Shown here piece by piece: positions 1 through 7,092 of a stretch of 12,204 nucleotides of DNA. The first letter of the stretch is position 1. The number at the start of each line of letters is the position of its first letter. The position numbers were made by a program, and so were the translations under genes. This DNA comes from Holophagaceae bacterium (GTDB taxonomy: Bacteria > Acidobacteriota > Holophagae > Holophagales > Holophagaceae): positions 1-12,204 of the forward strand of contig JANXYT010000009.1 of assembly GCA_025355915.1 (NCBI GenBank). Reading direction: 5' to 3'. The notes below the pieces were generated by a model. That model searched no databases and was not told the DNA's origin. It was given only the letters and a program-made list of their open reading frames with translations.

Positions 1-1040
1 ATCAGGCCTCCCTCAGCCATCTTGGGCAGGGATTGGAGGTTGATGAATCCAGGGGCCCGCACGTGGAAGCGATAGGGGTTCCCGCTGCCCTTCTCGCCCA
101 CGAGGTAGTAGCCGAGCTCGCCCTTGGGCGCTTCGGTGGCGTGGTAGACCTCGTTGACCTCGGCCTTCAGGATCTTCGGCAGCTTGGCCATGACGGGACC
201 TTCAGGCATGCCGTCCATGCACTGCTGGATGATGCGGGCGCTCTGCCGCATCTCGTCCATGCGCACCAGGTACCGGGCGTAGGTATCAGCTTCGGTGCGG
301 GTGGGGACGTCGAAATCCATCTCTGCATAGGCGGCGTAGGGAAAGGCCTTGCGGATGTCATAGGGCACACCCGCGGCGCGCAGGACCGGCCCAGTGACGC
401 CCAAGGCGATGGCGTCCTCAGCGCTGAGCTTGGCCACGCCGACGGTGCGCTTCTTCCAGATGCGGTTCTCGCTCAGCAGGTTTTCGTATTCCTCCAGGCA
501 GCTGGGGAACTTGGCGAGGAACTTGTGAACCAGCTTCTCGAAGCCGGGGGGCAGGTCCTCACGCAGCCCGCCGATGCGGAAGGCCGTGGTGGTGAGGCGG
601 GAGCCGCAGAAGGCCTCATTCATGTCGAGGATGTCTTCGCGTTCGCGGAAGGCGTAGAGGAAGACCGTCATGGCCCCGATGTCCAGGGCGTGGGTCGCCA
701 GCCAGATCAGGTGCGAGGCCAGGCGGTTGAACTCGTTCAGCATGGTGCGGATGTACTGGGCTCGGCGGGGCACTGTGATGCCGAACAGCTTCTCGTTGGC
801 CTCCGCCCAGCCCAGGTTGTTGGCCACGGCCGAGCAGTAGTCCATGCGGTCCGTCCAGACCTGGCCCTGAAAGAAGGTCTGGTTCTCGCAGATTTTTTCG
901 ACACCCCGATGCAGGTAGCCGATCACAGGCTGGCAGTGCGTGATGGTCTCGCCATCGAGCCGCAACTTCACTCGCAGCACGCCGTGTGTGGACGGGTGCT
1001 GTGGGCCCAGGTTGATTTCCATCTCCTCGTTTTTGAACAC
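1..1040 (-). CDS. nuoD: NADH-quinone oxidoreductase subunit D (NuoD), C-terminus cut off
   Basis: NuoD is the 49-kDa-type subunit of the peripheral arm of complex I; it helps form the quinone-binding pocket beside cluster N2. About 346 codons are present; the family is usually near 400 residues, so roughly the last 50-60 lie beyond the left edge. The N-terminus carries the family motif GPQHPSTHGVLRV and then HRGVEK; further on are RMDYCSAVANN and the quinone-site region. The start is a GTG at 1038-1040: an AGGAG six bases upstream overlaps the nuoC stop codon, whereas the in-frame ATG at 1020-1022 has its purine run directly abutting it. The gene lies 9 bp after nuoC, so the two are probably translated together. 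Identification is firm; the start is fairly firm. Confidence 0.95.
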   Translation of the reverse strand, partial: MFKNEEMEINLGPQHPSTHGVLRVKLRLDGETITHCQPVIGYLHRGVEKICENQTFFQGQVWTDRMDYCSAVANNLGWAEANEKLFGITVPRRAQYIRTMLNEFNRLASHLIWLATHALDIGAMTVFLYAFREREDILDMNEAFCGSRLTTTAFRIGGLREDLPPGFEKLVHKFLAKFPSCLEEYENLLSENRIWKKRTVGVAKLSAEDAIALGVTGPVLRAAGVPYDIRKAFPYAAYAEMDFDVPTRTEADTYARYLVRMDEMRQSARIIQQCMDGMPEGPVMAKLPKILKAEVNEVYHATEAPKGELGYYLVGEKGSGNPYRFHVRAPGFINLQSLPKMAEGGL

Positions 1041-1049
1041 CGTCCGCTC

Positions 1050-1931
1050 CTAGTCCGCCTTGGGTTGCTTCAGGTTGATGCCCAGCTGGCCGGCCTTCTG
1101 GAGGGCGATGAGGTCGAGTCTGCCGCCACGATCCTCGCGGAACGAGATGTCACGCTGGCCCCAGCCCACGGTCGGGTAGTCCTTGCGGAGGGGGTAGCCT
1201 TCCCAGTCTTCCGGGCAGAGGATGCGCGTCATGTCGGGATGGTTCGCGAAGCGGATGCCGAGCATGTCGTAGATCTCGCGCTCCATCCAGTTGGCGCCGG
1301 GGTAGACGGCGCAGGCGCTCTCGGGCAGGAAGCCCTCGGGGACCAGGATCCGCAGGCGAAGGCGCTTCCGGCGGCTGATGCTGGTCAGGTGGTAGACCAC
1401 GCTGAAAGCGAATCCGGTGGCGGCCGGGTAATGGGTGGCGGTCTGGTCCGCCAGCATTTCGTAGTTCAGGGCGGCGTCTTGCCGGCAGAGCTGGAGCACC
1501 TCGAGAATCGAATCCTTCGTCACCTGGCAGGTCAGTTCCCCGGCCTGCTCGAAGATCTCCTCCACCTTGTCGCCGAGGCGTTCCTGGAGCAGGAGAAGAT
1601 CAGCATCCTTCGCCTCCTGAGGCCAGGGCGTCTTCATATCGTTGTCGTCCTTCCTGGGGACCGGCCGGACAGGGGGCTTGGGCGCGTCCTTCCCCTCGGC
1701 CTCCGCTTTGGCCTTGGCCGTCTCAAAGTCGGCCTGCATCTTCAACCACTTGGCCTCGTCGGCCGCAGCCGCGGCCTTCTGCTCGGCCAGGTAGGTCCTC
1801 AGGCTCGGCAGGGGAACCGTCTTCGGCATGACGATCTGGCGGTTAGGCGCGGCCTTGTAGTCGTACACGTAAGGCCCCGCTGGTGCCTCGTCGGGCATAT
1901 CGGGGGTCGGGGGGACGTCCGGTTCCGCCAT
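1050..1931 (-). CDS. nuoC: NADH-quinone oxidoreductase subunit C (NuoC) with long N-terminal extension
   Basis: NuoC is the 30-kDa-type subunit of the complex I peripheral arm, bound to NuoD and NuoB. The protein is 293 residues, against roughly 160-220 for most NuoC. The family core lies at about residues 105-265 and includes NWMEREIYDMLGIRF, HPDMTRIL and DWEGYPLRKDYP. The first ~98 residues are extra: a proline-rich start, then an Ala/Lys/Glu-rich stretch (about residues 48-82) that looks like a charged helix, then a Pro/Lys-rich linker. The start is the ATG in a TGATG overlap with the nuoB stop, with AGGAGG seven bases upstream. An in-frame ATG at 1635-1637 (Met99), preceded by a GGAAGGA-like sequence, would give a normal-length NuoC, so a second start is possible. 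NuoC and NuoD are separate here, not fused as in E. coli. Confidence 0.94.
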   Translation of the reverse strand: MAEPDVPPTPDMPDEAPAGPYVYDYKAAPNRQIVMPKTVPLPSLRTYLAEQKAAAAADEAKWLKMQADFETAKAKAEAEGKDAPKPPVRPVPRKDDNDMKTPWPQEAKDADLLLLQERLGDKVEEIFEQAGELTCQVTKDSILEVLQLCRQDAALNYEMLADQTATHYPAATGFAFSVVYHLTSISRRKRLRLRILVPEGFLPESACAVYPGANWMEREIYDMLGIRFANHPDMTRILCPEDWEGYPLRKDYPTVGWGQRDISFREDRGGRLDLIALQKAGQLGINLKQPKAD

Positions 1932-2440
1932 CAGCCGACCTCCTCGAAGATGTCCTTGTACCGATCGGCCAGGCTGCTGGTCATGATCTTGTCCTGCAGC
2001 TTCATGAACCCGTAGATGAGCGATTCGGGACGGGGCGGACAGCCCGGGATGAAGACGTCCACCGGAATGATCTTGTCCACGCCCTGGATGGTGTGGTAGG
2101 AGTCGAAGGGCCCGCCGGCGGTGGCGCAGGAGCCCATGGCGATCACCCACTTGGGCTCGGGCATCTGGTCGTAGAGGGTTTTGATGACCGGGGCCATCTT
2201 GTAGGTCACCGTGCCCGCGATGATCATCAGATCGGCCTGGCGGGGCGTGGCCCGGAAGATGCCGGAGCCGAAGCGGTCGAAGTCGAAGCGGCTGGCGCCA
2301 GCGGCCATCATCTCGATGGCACAGCATGCCAGGCCGAAGGTCACGGGCCACACGCTGGTGGCGCGGGACCAGTTCATGACCTTCTCGACCTTGGTGGTGA
2401 TGAGGATGTGCTCAAGGGTGGAGAGCTGGTTTATTCCCAT
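1931..2440 (-). CDS. nuoB: NADH-quinone oxidoreductase subunit B (NuoB)
   Basis: NuoB is the PSST-type subunit that carries cluster N2, the [4Fe-4S] centre that passes electrons to quinone. The protein has 169 residues, normal for the family. All four cluster ligands are visible: the adjacent pair C39-C40 in [12 protein letters not shown]105 in MGSCATAGG and C134 in PGCPPRPE. The chosen ATG lies inside the last codons of nuoA (10-bp overlap), with a modest AGGGGG-type ribosome site upstream. Its TGA stop shares one base with the nuoC start. The same frame stays open upstream through nuoA, but that upstream part is only a shadow of nuoA. Confidence 0.96.
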   Translation of the reverse strand: MGINQLSTLEHILITTKVEKVMNWSRATSVWPVTFGLACCAIEMMAAGASRFDFDRFGSGIFRATPRQADLMIIAGTVTYKMAPVIKTLYDQMPEPKWVIAMGSCATAGGPFDSYHTIQGVDKIIPVDVFIPGCPPRPESLIYGFMKLQDKIMTSSLADRYKDIFEEVG

Positions 2441-2784
2441 GTGAGGGCCCCCTTGGACCAGATGTAGCCGTATCCGAACAACAGCAGGAAGAGGAAGAGG
2501 CCCAGCTCGATGAAGCCGAAGAGGGCCAATTCCTTCATCTGGATGGCCCAGGGCATCAGGAAGACCGTTTCCACGTCGAACACGAGGAACATCACCGCGA
2601 CCAGGTAGTAGCGCACCGAGAATTTCGCGCGGGCCTCGCCGGTGGCGGTGATTCCGCACTCGTAGGACGCGTATTTGGCGGCGCTGGGCCAACTGGGGCG
2701 CAGAAGCCACGATAAATTCCAAATGATGATCGGCAGGGCCACTGCTACCAGAATCAGGAGCAGGATGGACGCGTACCCACGCAT
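2431..2784 (-). CDS. nuoA: NADH-quinone oxidoreductase subunit A (NuoA)
   Basis: NuoA is a small membrane subunit at the junction of the peripheral and membrane arms of complex I. The 117-residue product has three hydrophobic segments (about 5-25, 57-80 and 90-110). It carries the conserved YECGI loop and the second-helix signature [18 protein letters not shown], whose acidic residues are typical of the family. The ATG at 2782-2784 is preferred over an in-frame ATG at 2803-2805. It has GGAGG four bases upstream, and the farther ATG falls inside the likely -10 box. It is the first gene of the nuoABCD block. Confidence 0.94.
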   Translation of the reverse strand: MRGYASILLLILVAVALPIIIWNLSWLLRPSWPSAAKYASYECGITATGEARAKFSVRYYLVAVMFLVFDVETVFLMPWAIQMKELALFGFIELGLFLFLLLFGYGYIWSKGALTWE

Positions 2785-2803
2785 GGAGCCTCCAGGACAG
2801 GTC

Positions 2804-2833
2804 ATTGTGAAGGCTAGGTCCCGCGCAGGTCAA
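2804..2833 (-). promoter_or_regulatory. Likely sigma-70 promoter of the nuo operon
   Basis: Read on the minus strand, a -35 box TTGACC (2828-2833) is followed after 18 bp by CACAAT (2804-2809), four of six matches to the -10 consensus. Transcription would start near 2797, leaving a leader of about a dozen bases that holds the GGAGG of nuoA. The boxes were found by eye; the spacing and fit with the nuoA start make it credible, not proven. Confidence 0.45.
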
Positions 2834-2918
2834 CGCACGAAGCCAACCCTGGCATCGTTTGTGACGTATGCCCCATTCTGGCCATTCGAACCAGCGGCCC
2901 TTCCGCTACGATGCTTCC

Positions 2919-4550
2919 ATGTGTCCATCAAACCCTCCGGTTCCTTCTGATGCTGTCGCCACAGGCGATCAGTCGATCACTGACTTCAAGCCAGCCCGGG
3001 AGCTCTACCCCACCCTGGACCTCACCCGGGAGCCGGTGGATTTCGCGCTGTTCCAGGCCCTGCCGATCGATCTGATGCTCAAGCACCACTTCGTGCCGGT
3101 ACAGGAGCGGGACGGCGTGCTCTGGCTGGCCATGGCCGATCCCCTGGACATCCCCACCCAGGACATGCTCCGGCTGAGGCTCAAGCGCCCCCTGCGTTTC
3201 GCCGGTGCCCCCATGGCCCAGATCCAGGAGGTCCTCAAGAAGTCCGAGAGCGGCCAGAAGGTCATGGACGAGGCCGGCGAGGCCCTCAAGATCCAGGTGC
3301 TCCACGAGGAGGATCTGGACGACGAAGTGCTCGACCTGGAGCGCCTGACGGACAAGGACGAAGCCCCCATCGTCCGCCTCGTGGACACCACCATCTTCAA
3401 CGCCCTCCAGCGCCGCGCCTCGGACATCCACCTTGAGACCACGGCCACCGGCTTCCAGATCAAGTACCGCATCGATGGCAGCCTCTACCCGGCCGCTGAT
3501 CCCATCGACCGCCGCTTTGCCTCGCCCATCATCAGCCGCGTCAAGGTCATGTCCGAGCTGGACATCGCCGAGAAACGCAAGCCCCAGGATGGCCGGTTCA
3601 AGCTGAAGGTGCGTGGGCGGGCCATCGATTTCCGCGTGAGCATCATGCCCACCATCCACGGCGAGGACGCGGTGATCCGCATCCTCGACAAGGAGAACCT
3701 CACCGAAGAGTTCCAGTCACTGACGCTGGAAATCCTGGGCTTCTCGGACCACGAGCTGAAGCGCGTGCGCCGTTTCTCCCGCGAGCCCTATGGCATGTTC
3801 CTGGTGACGGGCCCCACCGGCTCCGGCAAGACCACCACCCTGTACGCCGTGATCAGCGAGATCAAGTCCCCGGAGGACAAGATCATCACCATCGAAGATC
3901 CCGTTGAGTACCAGCTTGAGGGGGTGACCCAGATCCCCGTGAACGAGAAGAAGGGCCTCACCTTCGCCCTGGGCCTGCGTTCCATCCTGCGCCATGATCC
4001 CGACAAGATTCTCGTGGGCGAGATCCGCGATTCCGAGACGGCCCAGATTGCCATCCAGTCGGCCCTCACGGGCCACCTGGTCTTCACCACCGTCCACGCG
4101 AACAACGTGCTGGACGTGCTGGGCCGCTTCCAGCACATGGGCGTCGAAGTCTACAACTTCGTATCCTCCCTCAACTGCATCCTGGCCCAGCGCCTGGTGC
4201 GCGTGCTGTGCACCAAGTGCAAGCGCCCGGCCCCCAAGCCCGCGCCCCTGGAACTGGAGGAGAACGGCGTCGATGAGGCCTGGCTGCGCGGCGCCACCCT
4301 GTTCGATCGCGTGGGGTGCATTGACTGCCATGGCACCGGCTTCCGCGGCCGGCAGGCCATCATCGAATTCATGGGCCTCAACGACGAGCTCCGCGAACTG
4401 CTCATCCAGCGGGCCCCCGTGCGCGAAGTGAAGGTCGCCGCCCGCCGGGGCGGCATGCAGTTCCTCCGCGAGAGCGCCATCGAGAAGGTGCGCCTGGGGA
4501 TCACCACCTTCGCCGAGATCAACAAAGTGACGTTCCGCGAGGGGACCTGA
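2919..4550 (+). CDS. GspE/PulE/PilB-family secretion or type IV pilus assembly ATPase
   Basis: A hexameric cytoplasmic ATPase of the type that powers type IV pilus extension or type II secretion. With the ATG at 2919 it has 543 residues, normal for PilB/GspE. An MshEN-type N-terminal domain (about residues 30-120) is followed by the ATPase domain. This contains Walker A GPTGSGKT (298-305), the Asp box IITIEDPVEY, Walker B ILVGEIRDSETA and the His box GHLVFTTVHAN. Near the C-terminus two CxxC pairs, in CTKCKRP and CIDCHGTG, form the tetracysteine zinc site of this family. The start is uncertain: neither 2919 nor an in-frame ATG at 2868 has a visible ribosome site, and codons before about 2970 lack the strong G/C third-base bias of the rest. 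No pilC, pilT or other gsp/pil gene is in view, so PilB and GspE cannot be told apart here. Confidence 0.92.
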   Translation: MCPSNPPVPSDAVATGDQSITDFKPARELYPTLDLTREPVDFALFQALPIDLMLKHHFVPVQERDGVLWLAMADPLDIPTQDMLRLRLKRPLRFAGAPMAQIQEVLKKSESGQKVMDEAGEALKIQVLHEEDLDDEVLDLERLTDKDEAPIVRLVDTTIFNALQRRASDIHLETTATGFQIKYRIDGSLYPAADPIDRRFASPIISRVKVMSELDIAEKRKPQDGRFKLKVRGRAIDFRVSIMPTIHGEDAVIRILDKENLTEEFQSLTLEILGFSDHELKRVRRFSREPYGMFLVTGPTGSGKTTTLYAVISEIKSPEDKIITIEDPVEYQLEGVTQIPVNEKKGLTFALGLRSILRHDPDKILVGEIRDSETAQIAIQSALTGHLVFTTVHANNVLDVLGRFQHMGVEVYNFVSSLNCILAQRLVRVLCTKCKRPAPKPAPLELEENGVDEAWLRGATLFDRVGCIDCHGTGFRGRQAIIEFMGLNDELRELLIQRAPVREVKVAARRGGMQFLRESAIEKVRLGITTFAEINKVTFREGT

Positions 4551-4558
4551 TCAGGTCC

Positions 4559-4587
4559 TTGCATTGCCACGCCTCCGTTACTACATT
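4559..4587 (+). promoter_or_regulatory. Likely promoter of the toxin-antitoxin pair
   Basis: TTGCAT (4559-4564) and TACATT (4582-4587) are separated by exactly 17 bp, and each matches four of six consensus bases. Transcription would begin near 4594, about a dozen bases before the antitoxin ATG. It starts right after the stop of the ATPase gene, so the pair can probably be expressed independently of that gene. Confidence 0.45.
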
Positions 4588-4600
4588 GTAAGCACGGAGG
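4572..4600. promoter_or_regulatory. Inverted repeat over the -10 box and ribosome site: likely autoregulatory operator
   Basis: CCTCCGT (4572-4578) is the exact reverse complement of ACGGAGG (4594-4600), with a 15-bp centre that itself contains TTAC/GTAA in mirrored positions. The dyad spans the likely -10 box, and its right arm contains the GGAGG of the antitoxin gene. AbrB/MazE-type antitoxins, alone or with toxin, commonly repress their own promoter, so this is the natural operator candidate. In transcripts reading through from the upstream gene, the same arms could also pair and hide the ribosome site. Confidence 0.5.
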
Positions 4601-4606
4601 TTCCAG

Positions 4607-4837
4607 ATGATCAAGACCATGACCGCCCATGGCAACAGCCTCGCCCTCGTGGTGGATAAACCCATCCTCGACCTGCTGGGCATCCAGAAAGACACTCCCC
4701 TGGAAATCAGCACCAACGGCCGGGCCCTCATCATCACACCCGCGGGCCCACCATCGAACGAGCGCATGGAAGCCTTTCTGAAAGCCAAGGCCAAGGCTGA
4801 AAAGAAGCTGGCGCCGGCCCTGAAACGGCTGGCCTAG
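4607..4837 (+). CDS. AbrB/MazE-family antitoxin
   Basis: A 76-residue protein whose first ~45 residues match the swapped-hairpin SpoVT/AbrB DNA-binding fold, with the characteristic pattern HGNSLALVVDKPILDLLGI followed by a short hydrophobic strand ALIITP. The remaining ~25 residues are Lys/Ala-rich and are the expected toxin-binding tail. GGAGG lies six bases before the ATG. It is 5 bp upstream of a Doc-like toxin gene, the usual antitoxin-first order. Inferred role: it neutralises the toxin by direct binding and represses the shared promoter. Confidence 0.87.
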   Translation: MIKTMTAHGNSLALVVDKPILDLLGIQKDTPLEISTNGRALIITPAGPPSNERMEAFLKAKAKAEKKLAPALKRLA

Positions 4838-4842
4838 GGCCA

Positions 4843-5235
4843 ATGATGAGCCCCCTCTTTTTGACGGCGGAGGAAGTGATCCTCCTCAATCAAAGCCAGA
4901 TTGAGGCCCACGGCGGCATCCTCGGCATCCGGGATCGGGGCGCTCTGGAAAGCGCCCTGGGGGCACCTCAGAATCACTTCGCTTACATGGGCGGGGATCT
5001 GTTCGACCTCGCAGGATCCCTCATGGCGGCCCTGACCCGAAACCATCCCTTCCTGGACGGGAACCAACGCACCGGTCTGTTGGCGGCTGCGGTCTTTCTC
5101 GAACTGAACCGTGTGGACCTACCCGAATCCCCCGAATGGCTCACACAAGTCGAAGACTTGGCCCTGGGCATCGCCTGTGGGAAGCAGGATAAGGAAGATG
5201 CGGCGGCGCTGTTCCGCAGCCACTGCTGTTCCTAA
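4843..5235 (+). CDS. Doc/Fic-family toxin (death-on-curing type)
   Basis: A 130-residue all-helical Fido-fold protein of the death-on-curing family. Family landmarks are GGILGIRDRGALESALG near residue 24, the FAY...DLFDLA helix, and the catalytic loop NHPFLDGNQRTG, with H68, D72, N74 and R76 aligned to the Fic/Doc active site. P1 Doc phosphorylates EF-Tu, while classical Fic enzymes AMPylate their targets. The glycine in DGN is Fic-like, but overall length and pattern are Doc-like, so the reaction cannot be assigned from sequence. Position 75 is Gln where Doc proteins normally have Lys (GNKR). The gene begins ATGATG five bases after the antitoxin stop with a weak ribosome site, suggesting coupling. 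Its stop overlaps the stop of the opposing ABC exporter gene by 4 bp. Confidence 0.88.
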   Translation: MMSPLFLTAEEVILLNQSQIEAHGGILGIRDRGALESALGAPQNHFAYMGGDLFDLAGSLMAALTRNHPFLDGNQRTGLLAAAVFLELNRVDLPESPEWLTQVEDLALGIACGKQDKEDAAALFRSHCCS

Positions 5236-6983
5236 GCCCCCCGCACCAGCTCCCGCTCCAGGCTCTGCAGTCGCTTGAGCCGCGCGAACAGGCCCGGCTG
5301 AACGGCCAGGGCCTCGGGTGTATCCAGCTGGATCATCCGGCCCTCCTCCAGCACCAGCACCCGGGCGCAGGTTTCGGCCACGAAGATGCGGTGGGTGGCC
5401 AACACCAGCGTCGAGGTCCCCAGGAAGGCCCGCAGGTTCTCCAGGATGCGGCTCTCCGTCTCGGCATCCACGGCCGAAAGGGCATCGTCCAGCAGCAGCA
5501 ACCGGGGGCGGCGCAGCAGGGCCCGGGCCAGGGCCGTGCGCTGACGTTCGCCGCCGCTGAGGATCACGCCCCGCTCACCCACCACCGTATCCAGGCCCTC
5601 GGGCAGCCGCTGAATCAGCTCGTCCATGGCCACCACCCGGGCGATCTCCCAGATGTCCTCGTCGGTGGCCTCGGGCCGGCCCATGGCCAGGTTCATCCGC
5701 AGGGTGTCCGAAAACAGGAAGGCATCCTGGGGCACCCAGCCCAGCCCGGCCCAGTGGCGACGGAGGGTCGGGTCCGAAAGCGGCTCGCCATCCACGAGCA
5801 TCCGTCCCGCTTGGGGTTCCCGCAGACCCGCCAGCACCTGCAGCAGCAGGGTCTTGCCCGAGCCGATGCCGCCCACCACCGCCAGGCTGTCGCCGGGAGC
5901 GAGGGTCAGATCCAAAGGCCCCAGGCCGCGCCCGGTTTCGAAGCGGTGGCTCAGCTCCTCCAGCCTGAGCGCCACCGGGGCCTCCGGCAGGGTGATGGCC
6001 GCAGCGGGGGGCAGCGACCGCTCGGGGCTGTGCAACAGCTGCTCCAGGCGGTCCTGGCCGGCCTTGGCCCGCTGGAACAGATTCACCGACCAGCCCAGGC
6101 TCATGATGGGCCAGGCCAGCGCCACCAGGAAGCCCGTGAAGGCGGTGAGGTCGCCCAGGTTCAGAACACCCTGCAGCACCAGGCTGCCGCCGTAGGCCAC
6201 CAGCACCAGGGCTGATATGCCGCTGATGAAGGCCGAGAGCGGCGCGTAGGCGCTGAAGATCACCGATTGTTTCATGCTCAGCGAAGCATGGCGGTAGCTG
6301 AGGGCCGCGAACTGGGCCACGCGGGCTTCCTCCAGCCCGAAGGCCTGGACCACCCGCTCACCGCTGATGGTCTCGTGGCTGTAGGTGGACAGGGCCGAGA
6401 AGGCCAGCTGCAGCTTCTGCTGCACCAGGTGGCTCCACTTCCCGATGACGTAGAAGCCCAGCGCCAGGAACGAGAAGGGCAGCATGACGGCCAGGGTGAG
6501 CCGCCAGCTGGTGTGGAGCATCAGACCCAGCGTCACCGGCAGGATCGACAGCACCTGGAGAAAGCTCATGAGCCCCGGGCCCGTGGCCATGCGGACGGTT
6601 CCGACGTCATCGCCGAGGCGGGACATCAGATCGCCCACCCGCTGCCGCTCGTAGAAAGCGAAGGGACGTGACAACAGGAAGCTGTAGAGGGACTCCCGCT
6701 GCTCCCGCTCCACATCGCGGCTGAGGCCGATGAGCGTATTGCGCATCAGGTAGCGGCCGACCCCTGCGATCGCCGTAAAGGCGAGCATCCAGGCCAGATA
6801 TACCCGGGAGCCATGCCAGTCGTGGCGTTCCAGGGCATTCACGGCCCGCCCGGACCAATAGGGCACCACCGAGGCCGCCACGCTGCACCAGACCGTCGCC
6901 GCCAGCCCCCAGTGGAGCGTCCGCCGGTGGCGGGCCATGAGGGGCCACCACCAGAACAACTTGGATTCAGAAAGACCAGCCAC
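5232..6983 (-). CDS. ABC exporter half-transporter, MdlA/YheI-like, with Asp at the catalytic Glu position
   Basis: A 583-residue fusion of a six-helix membrane domain (about residues 20-300) and a nucleotide-binding domain (about 345-575), the layout of lipid or multidrug exporters. Visible motifs are VGDLMSRLGDDV in the first coupling region, Walker A GGIGSGKT (371-378), a Q-loop in GWVPQDAF, signature LSGGERQR (475-482), Walker B ending LLLLDD with D500 where Glu is catalytic, and H-loop His531. Asp at this position is typical of one half of heterodimeric exporters such as MdlA or TM287, so a partner with a normal Glu would be expected; none is present here. The GTG at 6981-6983 is chosen because AAGGAGG lies four bases before it; the frame stays open farther upstream without another good start. 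Substrate unknown. Confidence 0.92.
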   Translation of the reverse strand: MAGLSESKLFWWWPLMARHRRTLHWGLAATVWCSVAASVVPYWSGRAVNALERHDWHGSRVYLAWMLAFTAIAGVGRYLMRNTLIGLSRDVEREQRESLYSFLLSRPFAFYERQRVGDLMSRLGDDVGTVRMATGPGLMSFLQVLSILPVTLGLMLHTSWRLTLAVMLPFSFLALGFYVIGKWSHLVQQKLQLAFSALSTYSHETISGERVVQAFGLEEARVAQFAALSYRHASLSMKQSVIFSAYAPLSAFISGISALVLVAYGGSLVLQGVLNLGDLTAFTGFLVALAWPIMSLGWSVNLFQRAKAGQDRLEQLLHSPERSLPPAAAITLPEAPVALRLEELSHRFETGRGLGPLDLTLAPGDSLAVVGGIGSGKTLLLQVLAGLREPQAGRMLVDGEPLSDPTLRRHWAGLGWVPQDAFLFSDTLRMNLAMGRPEATDEDIWEIARVVAMDELIQRLPEGLDTVVGERGVILSGGERQRTALARALLRRPRLLLLDDALSAVDAETESRILENLRAFLGTSTLVLATHRIFVAETCARVLVLEEGRMIQLDTPEALAVQPGLFARLKRLQSLERELVRGA

Positions 6984-7092
6984 AGGGCCTCCTTGAATCA
7001 GAGTAGCAACACCCATTACAGGCGGGCGCCAGGAAGCTGCTTTCCTAACCCGGCCGCTCATCGCATCCTGGGAGGAATCCACGGAACCGATC
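6984..7092. promoter_or_regulatory. Divergent spacer between exporter and importer genes
   Basis: This 109-bp spacer must hold promoters for both directions. For the exporter a TGTAAT -10-like box reads on the minus strand at 7015-7020, about 25 bases before its ribosome site, but I see no matching -35. A short dyad AGGAA...TTCCT occurs at 7031-7046. GGGAGGA at 7070-7076 lies too far from the 7093 ATG to be its ribosome site. Nothing stronger is visible. Confidence 0.25.

Noticed and set aside
33..2015. 660-codon open frame on the plus strand opposite nuoD and nuoC
   Set aside because: It is the antisense shadow of well-conserved nuo genes in GC-rich DNA; its product resembles no family and there is no ribosome site.
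1050..2351. 433-codon version of NuoC starting inside nuoB
   Set aside because: The upstream part overlaps nuoB in another frame; TGATG coupling and AGGAGG place the start at 1931.
2850..2865. Sigma-54 promoter upstream of the PilB-like gene (TGGCATCG...)
   Set aside because: The -24-like TGGCA is present but the -12 GC element at the right spacing is missing.
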